DNA of 64,000 nt from the NCBI GenBank assembly GCA_031472005.1, contig PZJY01000007.1, positions 2,405,808 through 2,469,807 on the forward strand, given 5' to 3'. Each line of letters begins with the position of its first letter. The first letter of the stretch is position 1. Position numbers and translations under genes: made by a program. Under the pieces are notes generated by a model. The model was not told where the DNA came from and ran no database searches. It worked only from the letters and a program-made list of their open reading frames with translations. Of the stretch, positions 46,901-57,772 are shown one piece after another. The stretch is from Tetracladium setigerum. Taxonomy: Eukaryota; Ascomycota; Leotiomycetes; Helotiales.

Positions 46901-47424
46901 ATGGGACCACCGTCCGACGAAGATCAGTCTTCTCTCCGGGTGATGACATATTTGGCGCTGGAACCCTGAACTCGCCGCCATCGAGGGAATACTTACGGCC
47001 CCCTTCGATGTCAGCACGAAACTCGAGCATGAGAAGTACTTCCGATGTAGCTAGATCCGTCATGGAAACGATGCACCAACACCGCTCCACTTCGGATCCC
47101 ATGCTCAGAAACCTCACCTACGAAACTTCAAGCAAGATGCCCTTCGATACTACAAGCTTACGAGATCTGGTTCATCGCGCCAATGTTCTCACTCGAACTC
47201 TATCTGAACTGGTCAACAAATCTGATCGTGTTTCCGAGTCCCCTGAGAACAGTCCTCATCACGAATCGAGTCCTGCTTTCACACGGGTTTTCACGGATCC
47301 AATGCAAAGCCCTCCCAAACACCTTCCTCGATCACAGAGCAATAATTCGGTTCTCAGCGGATCGATCGATTCCTCTCCCACTCGTACCTTGGGTCAGCGA
47401 ATGCACATGATGACCGTTGTATAA
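43963..47424 (+). CDS. Large disordered protein, possibly Bfa1/Byr4-like septation regulator
   Basis: The frame is open from a TAG acceptor at about 43962 to a stop at 47424; the first in-frame ATG is at 44245, giving 1059 aa, but coding-like sequence (SRPTSKKRKVGEFAD, a basic NLS-like stretch) continues upstream, so a first exon with the true start is probably missing from this call. The protein is Ser/Pro/Thr-rich and mostly disordered. Ordered-looking parts are SSRGSWIRRLS near the start, acidic-aromatic motifs NLFDWAE and SEDWDNDFEFD, and a helical block (PPAIQAIQASVVGHVGQI, then VCLLVEDLKRLRLLAKEKNLL) near residues 770-840. A C-terminal helix (LRDLVHRANVLTRTLSELVN) follows. WDxDFxF motifs occur in Bfa1/Byr4 components of septation-network GAPs, which is why I suggest that family; this is weak. 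Many SP/TP sites suggest kinase regulation. Confidence 0.7.
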   Translation, partial: LVASSTVGVAAVGLAFGKPERTTPSRPTSKKRKVGEFADLTTSPQGIFTPSSRPGTSSTVITPNSQTSRRPTSSSPNAPIIHQQTPTARPRAPRMNSGQRLSMVKSADLAEQDAPAEDVHRRDSISSRGSWIRRLSAFPSSHSSPRSSVGPDSPSINLSNGSAAPILSNPTNTPTQLPPNKLVKRAPSGRSASDGPLSRNRSRTNIPTLRRPATSHQRSVTLQQQFELDSAARKASLETPTKQAQSTPLRQFHTSNSPHSWRQYFEARTTKMAKERSSGFSSEGGSQTSPSTSKRIVQLETVQPTLVKPQMITSSKDPNVLYLDESFVLEDADDIEDANNETMMPSTAERLERQKRPRRSLSMHFSSPTSWVTRTGSLRGRRNDAVNAGNNADAAATAAGSGGKRYPSAPGPIIPTRSTTSHGGRNRAVADASVFQRQTHTSAEESSPTDPFEVTFRARTRNASSPLPPLSRLSSFNLDLARLGQQSSSSSSAPRHSPTSPLPQTHTASTSFTSSTHTPLTLPNYYNLTSKNHPQASEVTDRASTLVGSDNETRGFTSGDDDDMDFQSETVFDSLRSGATNSVRSHQTPLDTMFDESPPNSNGFSKNRRLSIHEMLVNGGYQEENARILEEDEGMPTPVKGSKSSARGDLATPVRLGAMAYNGFPDAPPTFSLETRDFSRLSLDDEEDDEDWTRDDENVDVGNLSPPSSMNSRKVSPSIRAALADVTHTGSTNGNSTPAAERPKSNLFDWAEPSSAEKLDHLGNSPRPKTAHVKQHADGRGGRALGRRGPTALHVRSQSVPVVPDVGGQRELSKLTPKFGTWGLGAKGVSEDWDNDFEFDTHDTEDTDEGQIKMENSGMLVPPAIQAIQASVVGHVGQIREVCLLVEDLKRLRLLAKEKNLLDGKSAALWKEAEGIIALAVPDEEDPTLSSPNSPSSIVFDHEDEDDYQDEGADAEDLEKPEAAFEVLNRHGRPSGFIYDGTTVRRRSVFSPGDDIFGAGTLNSPPSREYLRPPSMSARNSSMRSTSDVARSVMETMHQHRSTSDPMLRNLTYETSSKMPFDTTSLRDLVHRANVLTRTLSELVNKSDRVSESPENSPHHESSPAFTRVFTDPMQSPPKHLPRSQSNNSVLSGSIDSSPTRTLGQRMHMMTVV

Positions 47425-49005
47425 AACCATAACCTCGTCACAAACACAACACTTCTTGTACATGAACGAGCCGCTCCGGCTCATTATATTTTCATTTTCT
47501 CTGCATAGCGACGGACCTTTCTTTTCGACTACTGCATGAAGCGCCTTTTTCAATTTTTCCTTCAGTTTAATCTTCCGTTACTTGTGCGTCTCTCCTGCAT
47601 AGATCTGGGAAAGAAGGTGGATGGTACAGTCCATACGTTTTGTTGGTCCGAAAGACAGAGTCAACTTTGGCGTTTTTTCGTTGCATGGGTTGTCCGCCCG
47701 ATGCTACTTTTGGGGGACGACGGAACGGGTATAATGTGGGGGACGAATGAATGTCCTCAAGGGATAATGGATGCATAACGTTTGCATGAGACCAATTGCT
47801 CATACGGAGGCAGCTTGGTATCGAAGACCTGTACCAAATCAACGATCTCGAAAAACAGAACCATGGACTTTTCTTGGTCATCCATTTTTTTCCCGAAAAA
47901 TTCTAGGCGTAGAAAAGATGGCGCTGTGTGTTGGGGTATGAGAGCAAAGAACCCCATGAATGATAGATGGCATGAGAGAGAGCGAGAGCGCGAGACAAAA
48001 ACAAAAACAATTGCTGGTTTTGCTAATTTCTGGAGAAATGGGTTGGGGTCGGGTGGGGGGTTTTTACTTGTGGGGAGTTTTTACACATTTGCAGGCTGGA
48101 TAAAAAAACGTCGTTGGCTTTGTTTTTTTTCTTGGTTCAATTGCTTTGCCCTGCTTAGCTTGTGCTAGGGTGTCTGTGTGGTATACGCAGAAAGTTTGAG
48201 GGATGGCTGAGCGGACGAAATGGGGAGGGGGATGGGGCGAATACAAATGATCAGCATGGGAGAAAGCCAGAGGGAAAGAAAGAAAGAAAGGAAGGAAGAG
48301 GGCATGCTACTACCTGCCTTATGTGTTTTACTGACCGATTGACTTGACTTGGTCTCTATCAAATGAAATGGAAGATATGAAGTTATGCTTGATGTTCATC
48401 AAAATGCCTGATGTTTTGTGGAGGTCGAGGTGGAGATGGGATGTGATTTGAATCCTCAATCGCCAAGTGGCGACTCTTTTTTTTTTTCCAAACCAAAACG
48501 TTCTCCTGTTCTATCTTCGGCCTGGTCAGTGGCTTACCTTTTCTCGTTTGCTTGTTTTTTCTGAGTGGCTGCGATGTATGCAGTACAAGATAGCACAGTA
48601 TGTGATCGTGAGTGATACATGCTATTCAACCAGGCCGGAATGAAGACGATGTGGCAGACTTGTGAGGAACTACCAATTCATATCTATCAAAGAAGAGGAG
48701 AGGTCTAGTATCAGTTATTGGTGTTCGCTCAGTCTATGGAGATCCAAGTAGAGAGCAGGGCAAGAAAGATGAGGTTCCAAGTGGTGGTCACAGGTAAGCT
48801 ATAGTTCATGTTGATAGCTTTATTGAATCTGACTATCTATGTCTTAGTTATCCCGCTCTACATTCATTCCCCCGACTCCTCTCCCAAACAAAAAAAAACG
48901 CCAACAAAAGAAAACTGCTGCAGCTAAAGAATGAACCGCTCCAGCAAAAACCAAGTGAGTGTAAAAACCATAACCTCTTTTTCTTTCATCTATCATGCAA
49001 TTCCT
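47425..49005. other. Intergenic spacer, no gene seen
   Basis: A 1.6-kb stretch between two convergent genes. It contains both 3' UTRs, a GAGCGAGAGCGCGAGA-like run (about 47975-47995), a GAAAGAAAGAAAGGAAGG run (about 48277-48297) and a T10 run near 48478. No frame with domains was found. Confidence 0.5.
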
Positions 49006-50800
49006 CTACACACCGGAATCCTCAGCGAAAACATCATTTGCGGTGGCATAGGTGGTCCATGCGGAGCAGGTATCGGCCAAAACATCGGTATCGGTAATGG
49101 CGGGGATATCATCAATCATCTCGACAAGTTGCAAGGCGAAGCCCTCGGACGTGTGCCATCCGATGTGGCAATGCATCAACCACGCACCGGGATTGTCGAC
49201 CTCGAAGGCAATGACCAAGTATCCACTAGCAGGCAACATAGCGACATCTCTCCTGGGAGGATTGGTCAGGCCCAAGGTGGTAGTGGAGCTATCGTAGGTT
49301 CCGGATCCCTGAGCGAGGATGTAGAAATCGTGACCGTGGAGATGGATGGGGTGGGGAACTGCATTGGTGGTTTGAATGATGAAGTATGTCCATTCGCCTG
49401 CGGTGGGGAGCTCGACGACGTGCGAACCGCTGGCGTAGGTGGTGTTTCCGGCAATGATCTGTTCGAGCATGGGCTCTTCCCATTCAACATCGAAGGTGAT
49501 ACCGCCCATGTACCATTTGAAAACGCTTCCGGAACGACCGACCTTGACAGCTTCGTCGTCTTCGACGGTGACGGCGCTGGCATCGAGAGCGACGTAGGGA
49601 ACGAGACTGCTCAGGGCTTCATCTTCACAGCTGTCGACGTAGGTGTATGCCGAAGTGGTGGGATCGGAGGTGCTGGTTGAGTCGTAGCGAACGATGCCCC
49701 TGATATCATCGGCGTTGTCATTGTCACTGCATGCCGTCTGGGGAATGGCGCGCATCCAGAAATCACCGGCGCTTTGGTCGGCGGTGACGATGATGTCGTA
49801 GCGTTGGCCCATGCCGATGGAGAGCGTGGTGGCCTCGTAGGGAACGATGGGGACGAAGTCCATGCCGATGACGGTGAAAGTGTGGTTGTCGATCATGAAT
49901 TTGAAGTGTGTGTCGATTGCGCCGTTGATGAGTCGGATTCGGTAGGATGTTCCGGCTGCGAAGGTTGTCTCATATCTGGAACCGCCGTCTTCATAGGTGT
50001 TGGTGCCGTTGATGAGTCCGTTATCGAGGGTTGGAGGGCCGCTGGTCTCCGCTTGGTGGTAGAGTGCGTCTGCTGTTTCGTGGCCTGTTGAGGGGTTAGT
50101 TCATTGCATCTTTTTTCCCATCCTGAGGGGAAGGAAACTCACTCCAGTCGTTCAGGAAAAGCATTCCCTTGTCTTCATCATAGTTGCCACTAGCAGGGCC
50201 GTTGATGATGATACCACCCAAAACACCTTCCCAAGCCTGGAGCGCAAAGTGGGAATGGTACCAGGAACTTCCGTACTGGGTTGCTCTCCATGTGTAAGTG
50301 ATGGTCTCTCCTGGTGCAGTAGGACATTGTGTGATGGAGGCAACACCGTCATGTTGGTTGGTGTAGTTTTGGCGAATACCGTGGAAATGGAGACTAGTTC
50401 CGTTGTTTGCAAGGCCGTTGTAGAGCTTCACTGTGACAGTGTCACCCCAGTCGGCAAAGAGAGTTGGACCTGGGAACGTTCCGTTGACGAGGAGAACGTT
50501 TCGCTCCACGCCATCGAGTGATGCTGTGGTGTTGACAAGCTCGAGGTAGTACTTGAGAGTGTTAGTGTGATTCTTTGCAAAGTGGTTGTTGTTGTTGTGG
50601 ACTTGGCTTACCTCTCTTGTAACTCCGGTGTCGGGCACTTCATCATACCAGTTTGTGGAGAGATCAAAGTTGTCACTCCAGCACGATCGGTCGGTGGCGG
50701 AATTGGTGCATCGCTTGGCAATTGGTGCCTTTGATGGAGCAGCGTTGATACCAGAAGCTACCAACGCCACTCCGATGGCAAGAGAGGATAGAAACTGCAT
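49006..50800 (-). CDS. Laccase (secreted three-domain multicopper oxidase)
   Basis: Extracellular oxidation of phenolics with reduction of oxygen to water. Three minus-strand exons join in frame: 50800-50612, 50551-50143 and 50084-49006, giving 558 aa. The start was taken at MQFLSS (50800) rather than an in-frame ATG seven codons upstream because it begins the signal peptide directly; a TATATAA box lies at 50953-50959. A KR site after residue 30 suggests propeptide processing. All four copper motifs are present: SLHFHGIRQ, WYHSHFALQ, HPIHLHGHDFYIL and HCHIGWHTSEGF. The C-terminus ends DSGV, matching the DSG[ILV] tail of ascomycete laccases. The intron positions interrupt the first and second cupredoxin domains. 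Confidence 0.94.
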
Positions 50801-50952
50801 GTTTGCAAAAAGAATGTTCACAATCTTCCTCTTAATATAAACGAGTGTATTAAAGAGTGAGATGTGGAAGAAAGAGCGAATGTGAAGAGGGGATGATTGA
50901 AGATCAGGATGATGATGGTAAAGAAAATGTTATTGTTGAACATTCTTCCTCA

Positions 50953-50959
50953 TTATATA
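50953..50959 (-). promoter_or_regulatory. TATA box of the laccase gene
   Basis: TATATAA on the minus strand, about 153 bases before the chosen laccase start codon. Confidence 0.5.
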
Positions 50960-50999
50960 CATCTCAACTCCTGGAATACCGTTCGATCGCTATTCTCTC

Positions 51000-52042
51000 C
51001 GGCATTCTCAAAGAGTGGATTTTGGAGATATCAAGTCATGGACCTACGTGGTGCCTGAGCGGTTTTCCGATACTCCGTTGCATGGTGGAATAGGTAGAGT
51101 CCACCCACCACCCTAGTCTCTAGATCAGCTGCGATGTTTTGAGATATTCTGAGAACGTTCTTCCACTCAAGCACTTCCTACCAGCGATGCCGTGATGTTG
51201 TCGTTACGCCATCCCTACTGTTCAGTTCCAAATCGGTAATCAATACCTCCAAATGCGGAAGATATGGAACGCGTGGCAAGGACTCGGCCTTCACTTTCCC
51301 AGGAAAGCTAGGATATCATCATTTGAAGGTCAAATCAGCCTTATCATGGCGTCGCACGACCCTAACCTTAAGACGGAGAAGCTATACCCTACGCACTGCA
51401 TCGAGGCTGCTCCCGCGTCCTGCGTCTATCTCATCCCAGCGCAAGACAACAACATTTGATTACGTCTATCCGTTTGGATTATGCAAAATTGGACGATTCT
51501 AGTTCAGATGGAGGTGCATGATAAAATATTGGGGAGAAGAAGCTTAATCCGGCAGCTATGCCGTGGACCACAGCGTTTCAGGTCTATAATTATCAATCAC
51601 GTGATGTATAGAACATTCTTCGAAGTTTATGCAGGTCCTTGCACAGTACAAGACGTTTCGAAGCTTAAAACATTTTTGGTTATGGACCCTGAAAGCTTGA
51701 GCGTCCGCAAGTGCCGGAATCCGTTCTTCGTTCTTCGTTCTTGTCGGCAGCGGCTTCAAACGACGAAAAGAAACATCTGAAGTTAAGCGAGATATGTCAA
51801 AGTCCTCAAGTCAAAGCGTCCACCGGTATTTCCACTCTACTCCGCCACGTCACTGACTCTGCGTGGACGACGAATATCAGAGATTGAATCGACAGGGACT
51901 ACGAAATCATTTTCCCAAAAGTCAATAATTTTCGAGTTGGAAAGATGTACTTAATCCATAGAACTTCCGGTTTTGAAATCACCACCCACCATCCAACTGA
52001 CTTCAGCTTTCTCAGTCATTCACATTCGTTAGAATTATCATC
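51000..52042. other. Spacer between divergent laccase and secreted-protein genes
   Basis: About 1 kb without a supportable gene. The last 150 bases before 52043 are the pyrimidine-rich leader of the secreted protein. A single frame at 51481-51780 has no family features. Confidence 0.45.
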
Positions 52043-52768
52043 ATGTTTCATTCCAAGATCGCCACTTGCCTGCTTGCTCTCAGTAGCCTCGCTTCAGCTG
52101 CAGCTATCAAAGAGAAGCGAGATACTCTCGATGTTACTCTGTACGCCTACGGAACAAACATTACAGGACACCGAATCTTCTTCATCGACAGTATGTCTTG
52201 ACACACGTCTCAACCACCCCAATAATCAAGCATCTCTAACTCAACAACTAGATTTTGCTTACATCGGCGATGCCGCTCCGGACTTTGCCAATGTCGCTGC
52301 AAACATCACTTGTAAGAACCCCTTCCCTCCTTTTCTCTTCGTCCACATCACCAAAGGGCAATACCTAACTCCCGCCCCAAAGTGAGTACCGATCCATCCG
52401 ACTCCACCTCCCCATGGACAACCATCTCCAACAGCACTGCCACAAACTCCACACTCGTCGATGGCAGATTCCTCTACATCATCACCACCGCTGGCTCCAC
52501 AGCCCCCGTCGGTTTCGCCAGCAGCACCGACAACCTCCCTGAAGGAGCTGCTTACACCGGCTTCACCTGGTTCGGAACGACCGTTGCTTATATTGCCGAC
52601 GAGACCGACTTCGAGATGAAGTTTTGGGCTGTACCGACCAATGCTACTGATCTTTACAGTTTGGTATGGAATGTGGACGGGGCATCGATCTCTGGCGGCA
52701 CGCCCGTTGCTCTGAAGAGCACTGGACCGGTGGTGTTGGATCTGACAAAGAGAATGTACAACCAGTAA
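52043..52768 (+). CDS. Small secreted protein of unknown function
   Basis: Three exons join in frame: 52043-52190, 52252-52311 and 52383-52768, giving 197 aa. Residues 1-19 are a signal peptide (FHSKIATCLLALSSLASA), followed by KEKR, a probable processing site. The mature part has several NxS/T sequons and beta-strand-like segments (DTLDVTLYAYGTNITGHRIF, FLYIITTAGSTAPVGF, GFTWFGTTVAYI), and almost no cysteine, so it is not a classical Cys-rich effector. I do not recognise a characterised family; similar secreted proteins are widespread in Pezizomycotina. It is divergent from the laccase. Confidence 0.82.
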
Positions 52769-53566
52769 ATTTATGAAATTTATGGTGATGTTGTCCTGGG
52801 GAGTCTTTGGGGGAGAGATTGGGACTTTGAATTTGATGGCGTAGAATAGATGGGAAGGAGGCAATCGGAGGGGCGATCTTGTGAACTTGGGTTTCGTTTG
52901 TAACTGCACTTTATATACACAAAAACAATGGCGTTAAAGGTCTTAAATGAAACTATGTTTCAACAAAAATTGTGCTCGAGTTTTTCATGCTTATGGTATG
53001 AAATGTTGAATTTCGGGACTTCGCATGTGTGTTGTTGCTGCCGTGGAATGGAGTGGACGTTGTGACGCTGGGGTCCACTTTGCCACAAGCACCATCCACA
53101 TGTTAACAGTCAGTAGTGCAGAAAGATAGACGGCATTAGTTTTAGCCCAGGCATCTTCTCATACTGTAAGGCTCTTCTTTTTTCTACTTCGATTACCCCG
53201 GCTTACAAGGCGAGGGAGAGGCTGTGTCAACAAACAAAGGCTGATTGGACTCGCTTCCCAGCACGTGCGCGCTTTCCATCTCGCATTCCGTGTTTCGCAC
53301 CCCATCGAGAAGGCTACTACAAACCAGCTACCGACCTAATGATGCTGTGCTCCAAAGCTAATCGGCGAGGCTGAATCAGTGCCTATCTTTTCGAAGAATA
53401 TATATATGTCTATGTTGTACCTTCTTTAATCCACTCTCCTCTTATTATCATAATTATCTTCATCTTTCAAAACAACTAACAACTCTAATCATCAAACCAA
53501 GCAACACTTCAAAAATCCGAGATCACATCAAGTTTCCTAGAAATATACACATATCCCACCATCAAA
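52769..53566. other. Intergenic spacer, no gene seen
   Basis: An 800-bp stretch holding the 3' UTR of the secreted protein and the CA/TC-rich leader of the next gene. A TATATATATG run lies at about 53399-53408, roughly 160 bases before the next ATG, and could be a core promoter. Confidence 0.45.
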
Positions 53567-54538
53567 ATGTCAACCTCGATTTCCAACCTCAAAGAAGACC
53601 CAAGCGTCGACATCCGCCTCCGCCGGATGAACAGCGCAACATCATCAACCTACACAGCGACAACCCTACCACCCTACACCTCCACAACAACACTAAACGC
53701 AAACCCATTTCTCTCCCCGCCGACAACGACGACGACGCTTCGTCCATAAATTCAGTCACCAACACCAACACCAACTCAACCGCAACAACATTCATCCCCA
53801 CACACGCATTCCACATCCAAACCATCGGCAAAGCCCGAATCTCCTTCCCCTCCCACCCAAAGACCTCATCATACCAATCTATTCCGTCCCTCTCGACACA
53901 CTCTTCACGTCTCCAACAGCACCTCTAGAGCTCAGAAATCCGCAATATACCAGCATTCGTCCCGAAAGGAGAAGCGGTTCTTGCAGTCTCTTCCGCGGCT
54001 CCTCCGATGACACTCAAACTCCACTTGCCACGACAACTTATGTCTTTGGACCAGGCCGACCGCCCAAGATCTGGCTCTCATCTCAACTCCTCGGTGAAAA
54101 TGCCGACGGAGAAGAAGAATTCGAGATGCGATCCAAATCCCTCTTCCACCGCACCGTAACCTTCACCCTGCCCAACAGCCAGCAAACATTCGAATGGCGC
54201 TACGCCAGCTCGAAGGAGAAACGCAGATTTTCAAACCCGCCACCGAGTAACTTGTTGTTGCTTGAGAGGGTGGGGTTTGGGAAGGGAGAGGGCAAGGAGG
54301 AGAGAGTCGTTGTGGCGAGGTTGGTGAGAAGTGATGAGACGAGAACGGTGGGGTCGAAGGGGAGTTGTGCGGGGAATGGGGGTTGTTGGAAGTGATGGTG
54401 TGTGAGGAGGATGAGGAGGAGGGGGAGCGGGGTGTGAGGATTGAGATGGTGATTGTGACGTGTTTGGTTATGCTGAAGAAGGAGATTGATCGATTGAGGG
54501 CGGTGCAGATTGGTGTTATGAGTGGTGCTGGTAGTTGA
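53567..54538 (+). pseudogene. Gene of unknown function interrupted by three single-base frame breaks
   Basis: From ATG 53567 a coding-like sequence continues to 54538 only if the frame changes three times: near 53715-53722 (CCCCGCCG), near 53852-53862 (a C-rich stretch) and near 54376-54382 (GGGGG). Each break is the equivalent of one missing base in or beside a homopolymer. The successive parts read MSTSISNLKEDPSVDIRLRR, then FHIQTIGKARISFPS, then IYSVPLDTLFTSPTAPLELR, VFGPGRPPKIWL and QTFEWRYASSKEKRRF, then VMVCEEDEEEGERGVRIEMV and a C-terminal helix. Codon composition stays consistent through the breaks. No known domain is recognised. Either a young pseudogene or homopolymer errors in the assembly. 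Confidence 0.6.
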
Positions 54539-54982
54539 TTGACATTGAGAAACATTTGTTTTGCCTTATTGCTAGCTTTTGACGCTTTATAGACTTGAAT
54601 ATCAAAATGTATGGATGATAAAACAAACGCTCCGCTAGCTCTCCGAGGGCCACTGCCGTGGAGGCCGAGTATTTACAAGTAATGTAGCGAGCAAGCAGGC
54701 ATGCAGTCTTCTCCTTTTCTCTTCTGTTATCTTCTCATCTATCTTTTGGTCTTTTCTTCCCTCTCCCCTACTCCCAAATGAACGGGAGAATAAGTAGTAC
54801 AAATAAACAACAAATGTAAAGAGCAAGAAGAGTACTTCAACAGCAAGACTTGCGCATAGAAATTTAAGCTGAAACGAAATACCTAACCTCTTCTGGTATC
54901 TTCACCATCTGTTCAACCCACACGTCTTTTCTTTTACTTTCTCTTCCCCATCCCAAAAAAGAGAAAGAAAAAGTAGCACAAG

Positions 54983-55050
54983 TAAGAAGAGCAAGAAATG
55001 TAAGAGCAAGAAGTATAAGAGCAAGAAGTGTAAGAGCAAGAAGTATAATG
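54983..55050. repeat. 15-bp tandem repeat
   Basis: About four units of TAAGAGCAAGAAGTG, differing by one or two bases each. Confidence 0.8.
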
Positions 55051-55384
55051 TAAGAAGATTAACTGCAAGAATTTCAACACCAAAGAAGACCAAAACCAAA
55101 GAAACAGAAACATGAAATAACAGGCAAAGAGCTTGCGCGAAAAATTTCAGCGGAAGGTAAGATTACTGTAAGTTAGAGTTTTTTGTGGCTTATAGTGAGT
55201 GAGTGAGTTGTGCTGGCTGATTAGTTGGTGTGTCGCCAGGATGTGTAATTATCCTTTGGTGTTTGGCAGAGTGTCTATCTAGGGTGTGTTATTTGGCTTT
55301 TTTTCCTTTTATAGTGAGTGTCATTGCGTGGGGATAGAATTTAGAACAGAAGGCGAAGATACCAGAGGCACCTGTTCACTTATA

Positions 55385-55489
55385 TAACTCAACATAACTC
55401 AACATAACTCAACTCAACCGCTCGGTGCCTGCCTATCTACTTGAGTACGTACCTGTCAATCAATCAATCAATCAATTAATCAATCAATA
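55385..55489. repeat. AACATAACTC repeat and AATC microsatellite
   Basis: Three to four 10-bp units of AACATAACTC at 55385-55417, then after about 40 bases a run of CAAT tetranucleotides at 55456-55489. Confidence 0.8.
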
Positions 55490-56303
55490 CCATGAACAAG
55501 TATGAAAAACACTAAAAAAAAATAAACACAGAACAACCCACAACCCCAGCCCAGCCCAGACAGCTAAAAATCAAATCTGGTTGCATCTCAATCACTTCCC
55601 CCACCCACGTTCTTTCACAAAACGAAAAACGTATTGAATGCTTCACCTTTAAACTTCACTGCGTTAAGAAGCAAAAGTATAATGGATAAGAAGTGCGAAT
55701 AGTGAACAATAGAAGACAAGAGAAGCTTTAGAGGCAGATGGGCTTTGGAAGACAGACAGGCACGCAGGCAGGTACTATACGACATGTCTGAATTAGATAA
55801 GGATAAGACAGGGTATGCAGTTCACTTTTGCAATTTCAATGTGGATGTTGTCTTAAATCACGTTGCACATTGAACAAGATGTAATTTATAGAAAAAAGCA
55901 TTGATTTGATTTGTTTCTTACTAACACACACGTAACGAGCCTGGGTCACCATCCCTTCAAAGATGAGAGGGGAGACACCGAGAGCGAAAAAAGCAACGTA
56001 ACTAAGCTGAGGTAAACTACACACCAATGAAAGTATGGGAAAGGTATGACACGAGATGCTCGCACAATACTCTTCCCCGATGAACCTCGCCAAAGAAGAA
56101 ATCCGTCAGATCGTAACCTCGAAAAACGCATCGAAAGAGACAGACATCAGAAAGAATGTTGGAAAATCCACAGCGAGTAGCGTCCCCGTAGATGCCCCTG
56201 CACCACATGCTACTACAAGCTTCCGAGGGCAAAGAGCCTACAAGCCCTTCCCCCCAATCCATGAGGTTGCCGGCGAAAATGTTTGGGAGTGGAACATTCA
56301 GCT

Positions 56304-57772
56304 TCAATTCCTGCGCAAAGCAATATCCTTCCAGTGATCACGCTCTGCTTTCAATTTTGCAATTTCATCCTCGAGCTCTTCGAACTTAGCCATCTTGCGC
56401 TGTCGCGATTTACGTGCGGCAAGAGTATTGCGAGCACGCTTCATGGCAACAGTGTCGTTGGGATCTTCGACGATGATGGGTGGCAGTGGCTTGTCGCGTT
56501 TGCGAGCACCAACACCAGCGATGGCAGAGTGAGAAGGAGATGTACCAGAACCAGATCTGCGACGAGTTGAACGGAGGGATTCGACTACCTCCAACTCCTC
56601 CTCAGGGAGCATTGGAGATTGGTCGACTTGGTGGTCGGTCTTCTCATCCTGGGGGAAGAGAGGATACCAAGGGTCGCCAGCCAAAGCATGGTCGAGATCC
56701 GCGTTGTTACCGATAAATGGGGAAACATCAAAGTTGTCATTGTATTCGGGAGACTCGTTGTAGGTCGAAGGAGAGGTCAGGTTGGTGAAAGCAGTCGAGT
56801 TTGGGGCAGAGGCAAACGGATCGCGCACAAGCAAATCCTGAGGGGAAACGGTACCCATGTTGTTTGAGCTGGATGAAGACAGGTTCATGTGAGCGTCGTA
56901 CATGGTTGGAACAGCTGGCGAAGAGTAGGCTGAACTTGGGTAGGCGTTTGGAGCGGTCGCTCCGCCCTCGAAGGAGGTGAAATCGTCAAAGAGATCCATG
57001 TCTGAATGGTCGCGTGAGTCACGGAACGGTGCAGGAGTGGAAAGGTGAAAATTACCGTGCATAGCCATATTTGGAGTTTGCGGGATATTACCAGTTGATT
57101 GCGAAAACAGGGGAACTTGGGGTCTAGTCGGTCGCTGTTGTTGCAGAGCGGTGGTGGAAGAGGGAGCGGAGGAAGCGTAGAATTGATGCAGTTGGTGTTG
57201 GGAAGGCGGTTGTTGCGAGGCTTGCTGCGCAGGATAAAAGCGATTCGTAAGACCGGTGGTCGAGATTGAATGTCCAGTAGATTGTATGATTGCGGCGACT
57301 CTCTGGTTCTGCAAAGACGAGGCAGATGCTAGGTGAGACGAGTGACGACGGTGTGCTTGCTGGGCAGACAGACTAGGGGTATTGCGAACGTTGGGAGACC
57401 TCTGCTCGAAGAGTACAAAGTCCTGAGCTTGAGCGGAGGGGTCCTGAGACGGAGAGTGGGAGGGAAGAGAAGGTCGCGGTGATTGTGCCGGCAGGCTCGA
57501 TGAACTGGAGGGAAGCCATGGTGGTGGAGAATCCGTGGTGAAGACTTGAAAGTCTTGTGAAGGTATTGTGGCGGTGGTTGAGAGACTGGAGCGAAAGCTG
57601 GAAGCTGTGCTTGAAGTCAGGTTTTCCGGGGAGGGAAAAGCTGTGAAGTGGTGGGTATTGGGTTGAGGGGAGTGGTTATTGTTGTTGAATTGGGACTGAA
57701 TTGTTGCGAGTGCTTGGGGGACGTGTCGGGAAGACGAGTGATTTAGAACATCTTGTGCGCGTATGATGGATG
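56304..57772 (-). CDS. cpc1: Cross-pathway control bZIP transcription factor (GCN4/CPC1/CpcA type)
   Basis: Nuclear activator of amino-acid biosynthesis genes under starvation. The C-terminal bZIP reads VAMKRARNTLAARKSRQRK followed by a short zipper (FEELEDEIAKLKAERDHW) and ends ALRRN; the preceding PPIIVEDPNDTVAMKRARNT is characteristic of CPC1/CpcA. Upstream lie an acidic activation region (DMDLFDDFTSFEGG) and NQRVAAIIQSTGHSIS. The first in-frame ATG is at 57068 (254 aa, close to known CPC1 lengths), but the same frame stays open and coding-like (QDFVLFEQRSPN, QVFTTDSPPPWLPSSSS) for about 700 more bases, to at least 57772, without an ATG. So either a first exon with the start lies further upstream, or initiation is non-AUG, or the short form is the product. 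Two uORFs lie in other frames. Confidence 0.85.
57373..57519 (-). other. Upstream ORF 2 of the CPC1 gene
   Basis: An ATG in a good ACC ATG G context opens a 48-codon frame (MASLQFIEPAGTITATFSSL at its start) that ends with TAG 305 bases before the first in-frame ATG of the bZIP. Size and place match the second, inhibitory uORF known from Neurospora cpc-1 and Aspergillus cpcA leaders. It overlaps, in another frame, the AUG-less frame of the bZIP gene. Confidence 0.5.
57743..57751 (-). other. Upstream ORF 1 of the CPC1 gene (two codons plus stop)
   Basis: ATG TTC TAA, about 230 bases before uORF 2. A very short first uORF permissive for reinitiation is a known feature of GCN4-type control. Could also be chance. 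Confidence 0.35.

Larger units (their letters stand above)
54539..56303. other. Intergenic spacer with tandem repeats, no gene seen
   Basis: A 1.75-kb stretch containing 15-bp units of TAAGAGCAAGAAGTG (54983-55050), 10-bp units of AACATAACTC (55385-55417), and an AATC tetranucleotide run (55456-55489). The segment 55850-56303 lies downstream of the bZIP gene and is probably its 3' UTR and spacer. Confidence 0.5.

Noticed and set aside
48931..49680. A 249-codon plus-strand open frame rich in Gly/Asp
   Set aside because: It is the antisense shadow of the laccase last exon.
55385..55489. CRISPR-like spaced repeats
   Set aside because: These are contiguous short tandem units without spacers, as for the other repeats in this window.
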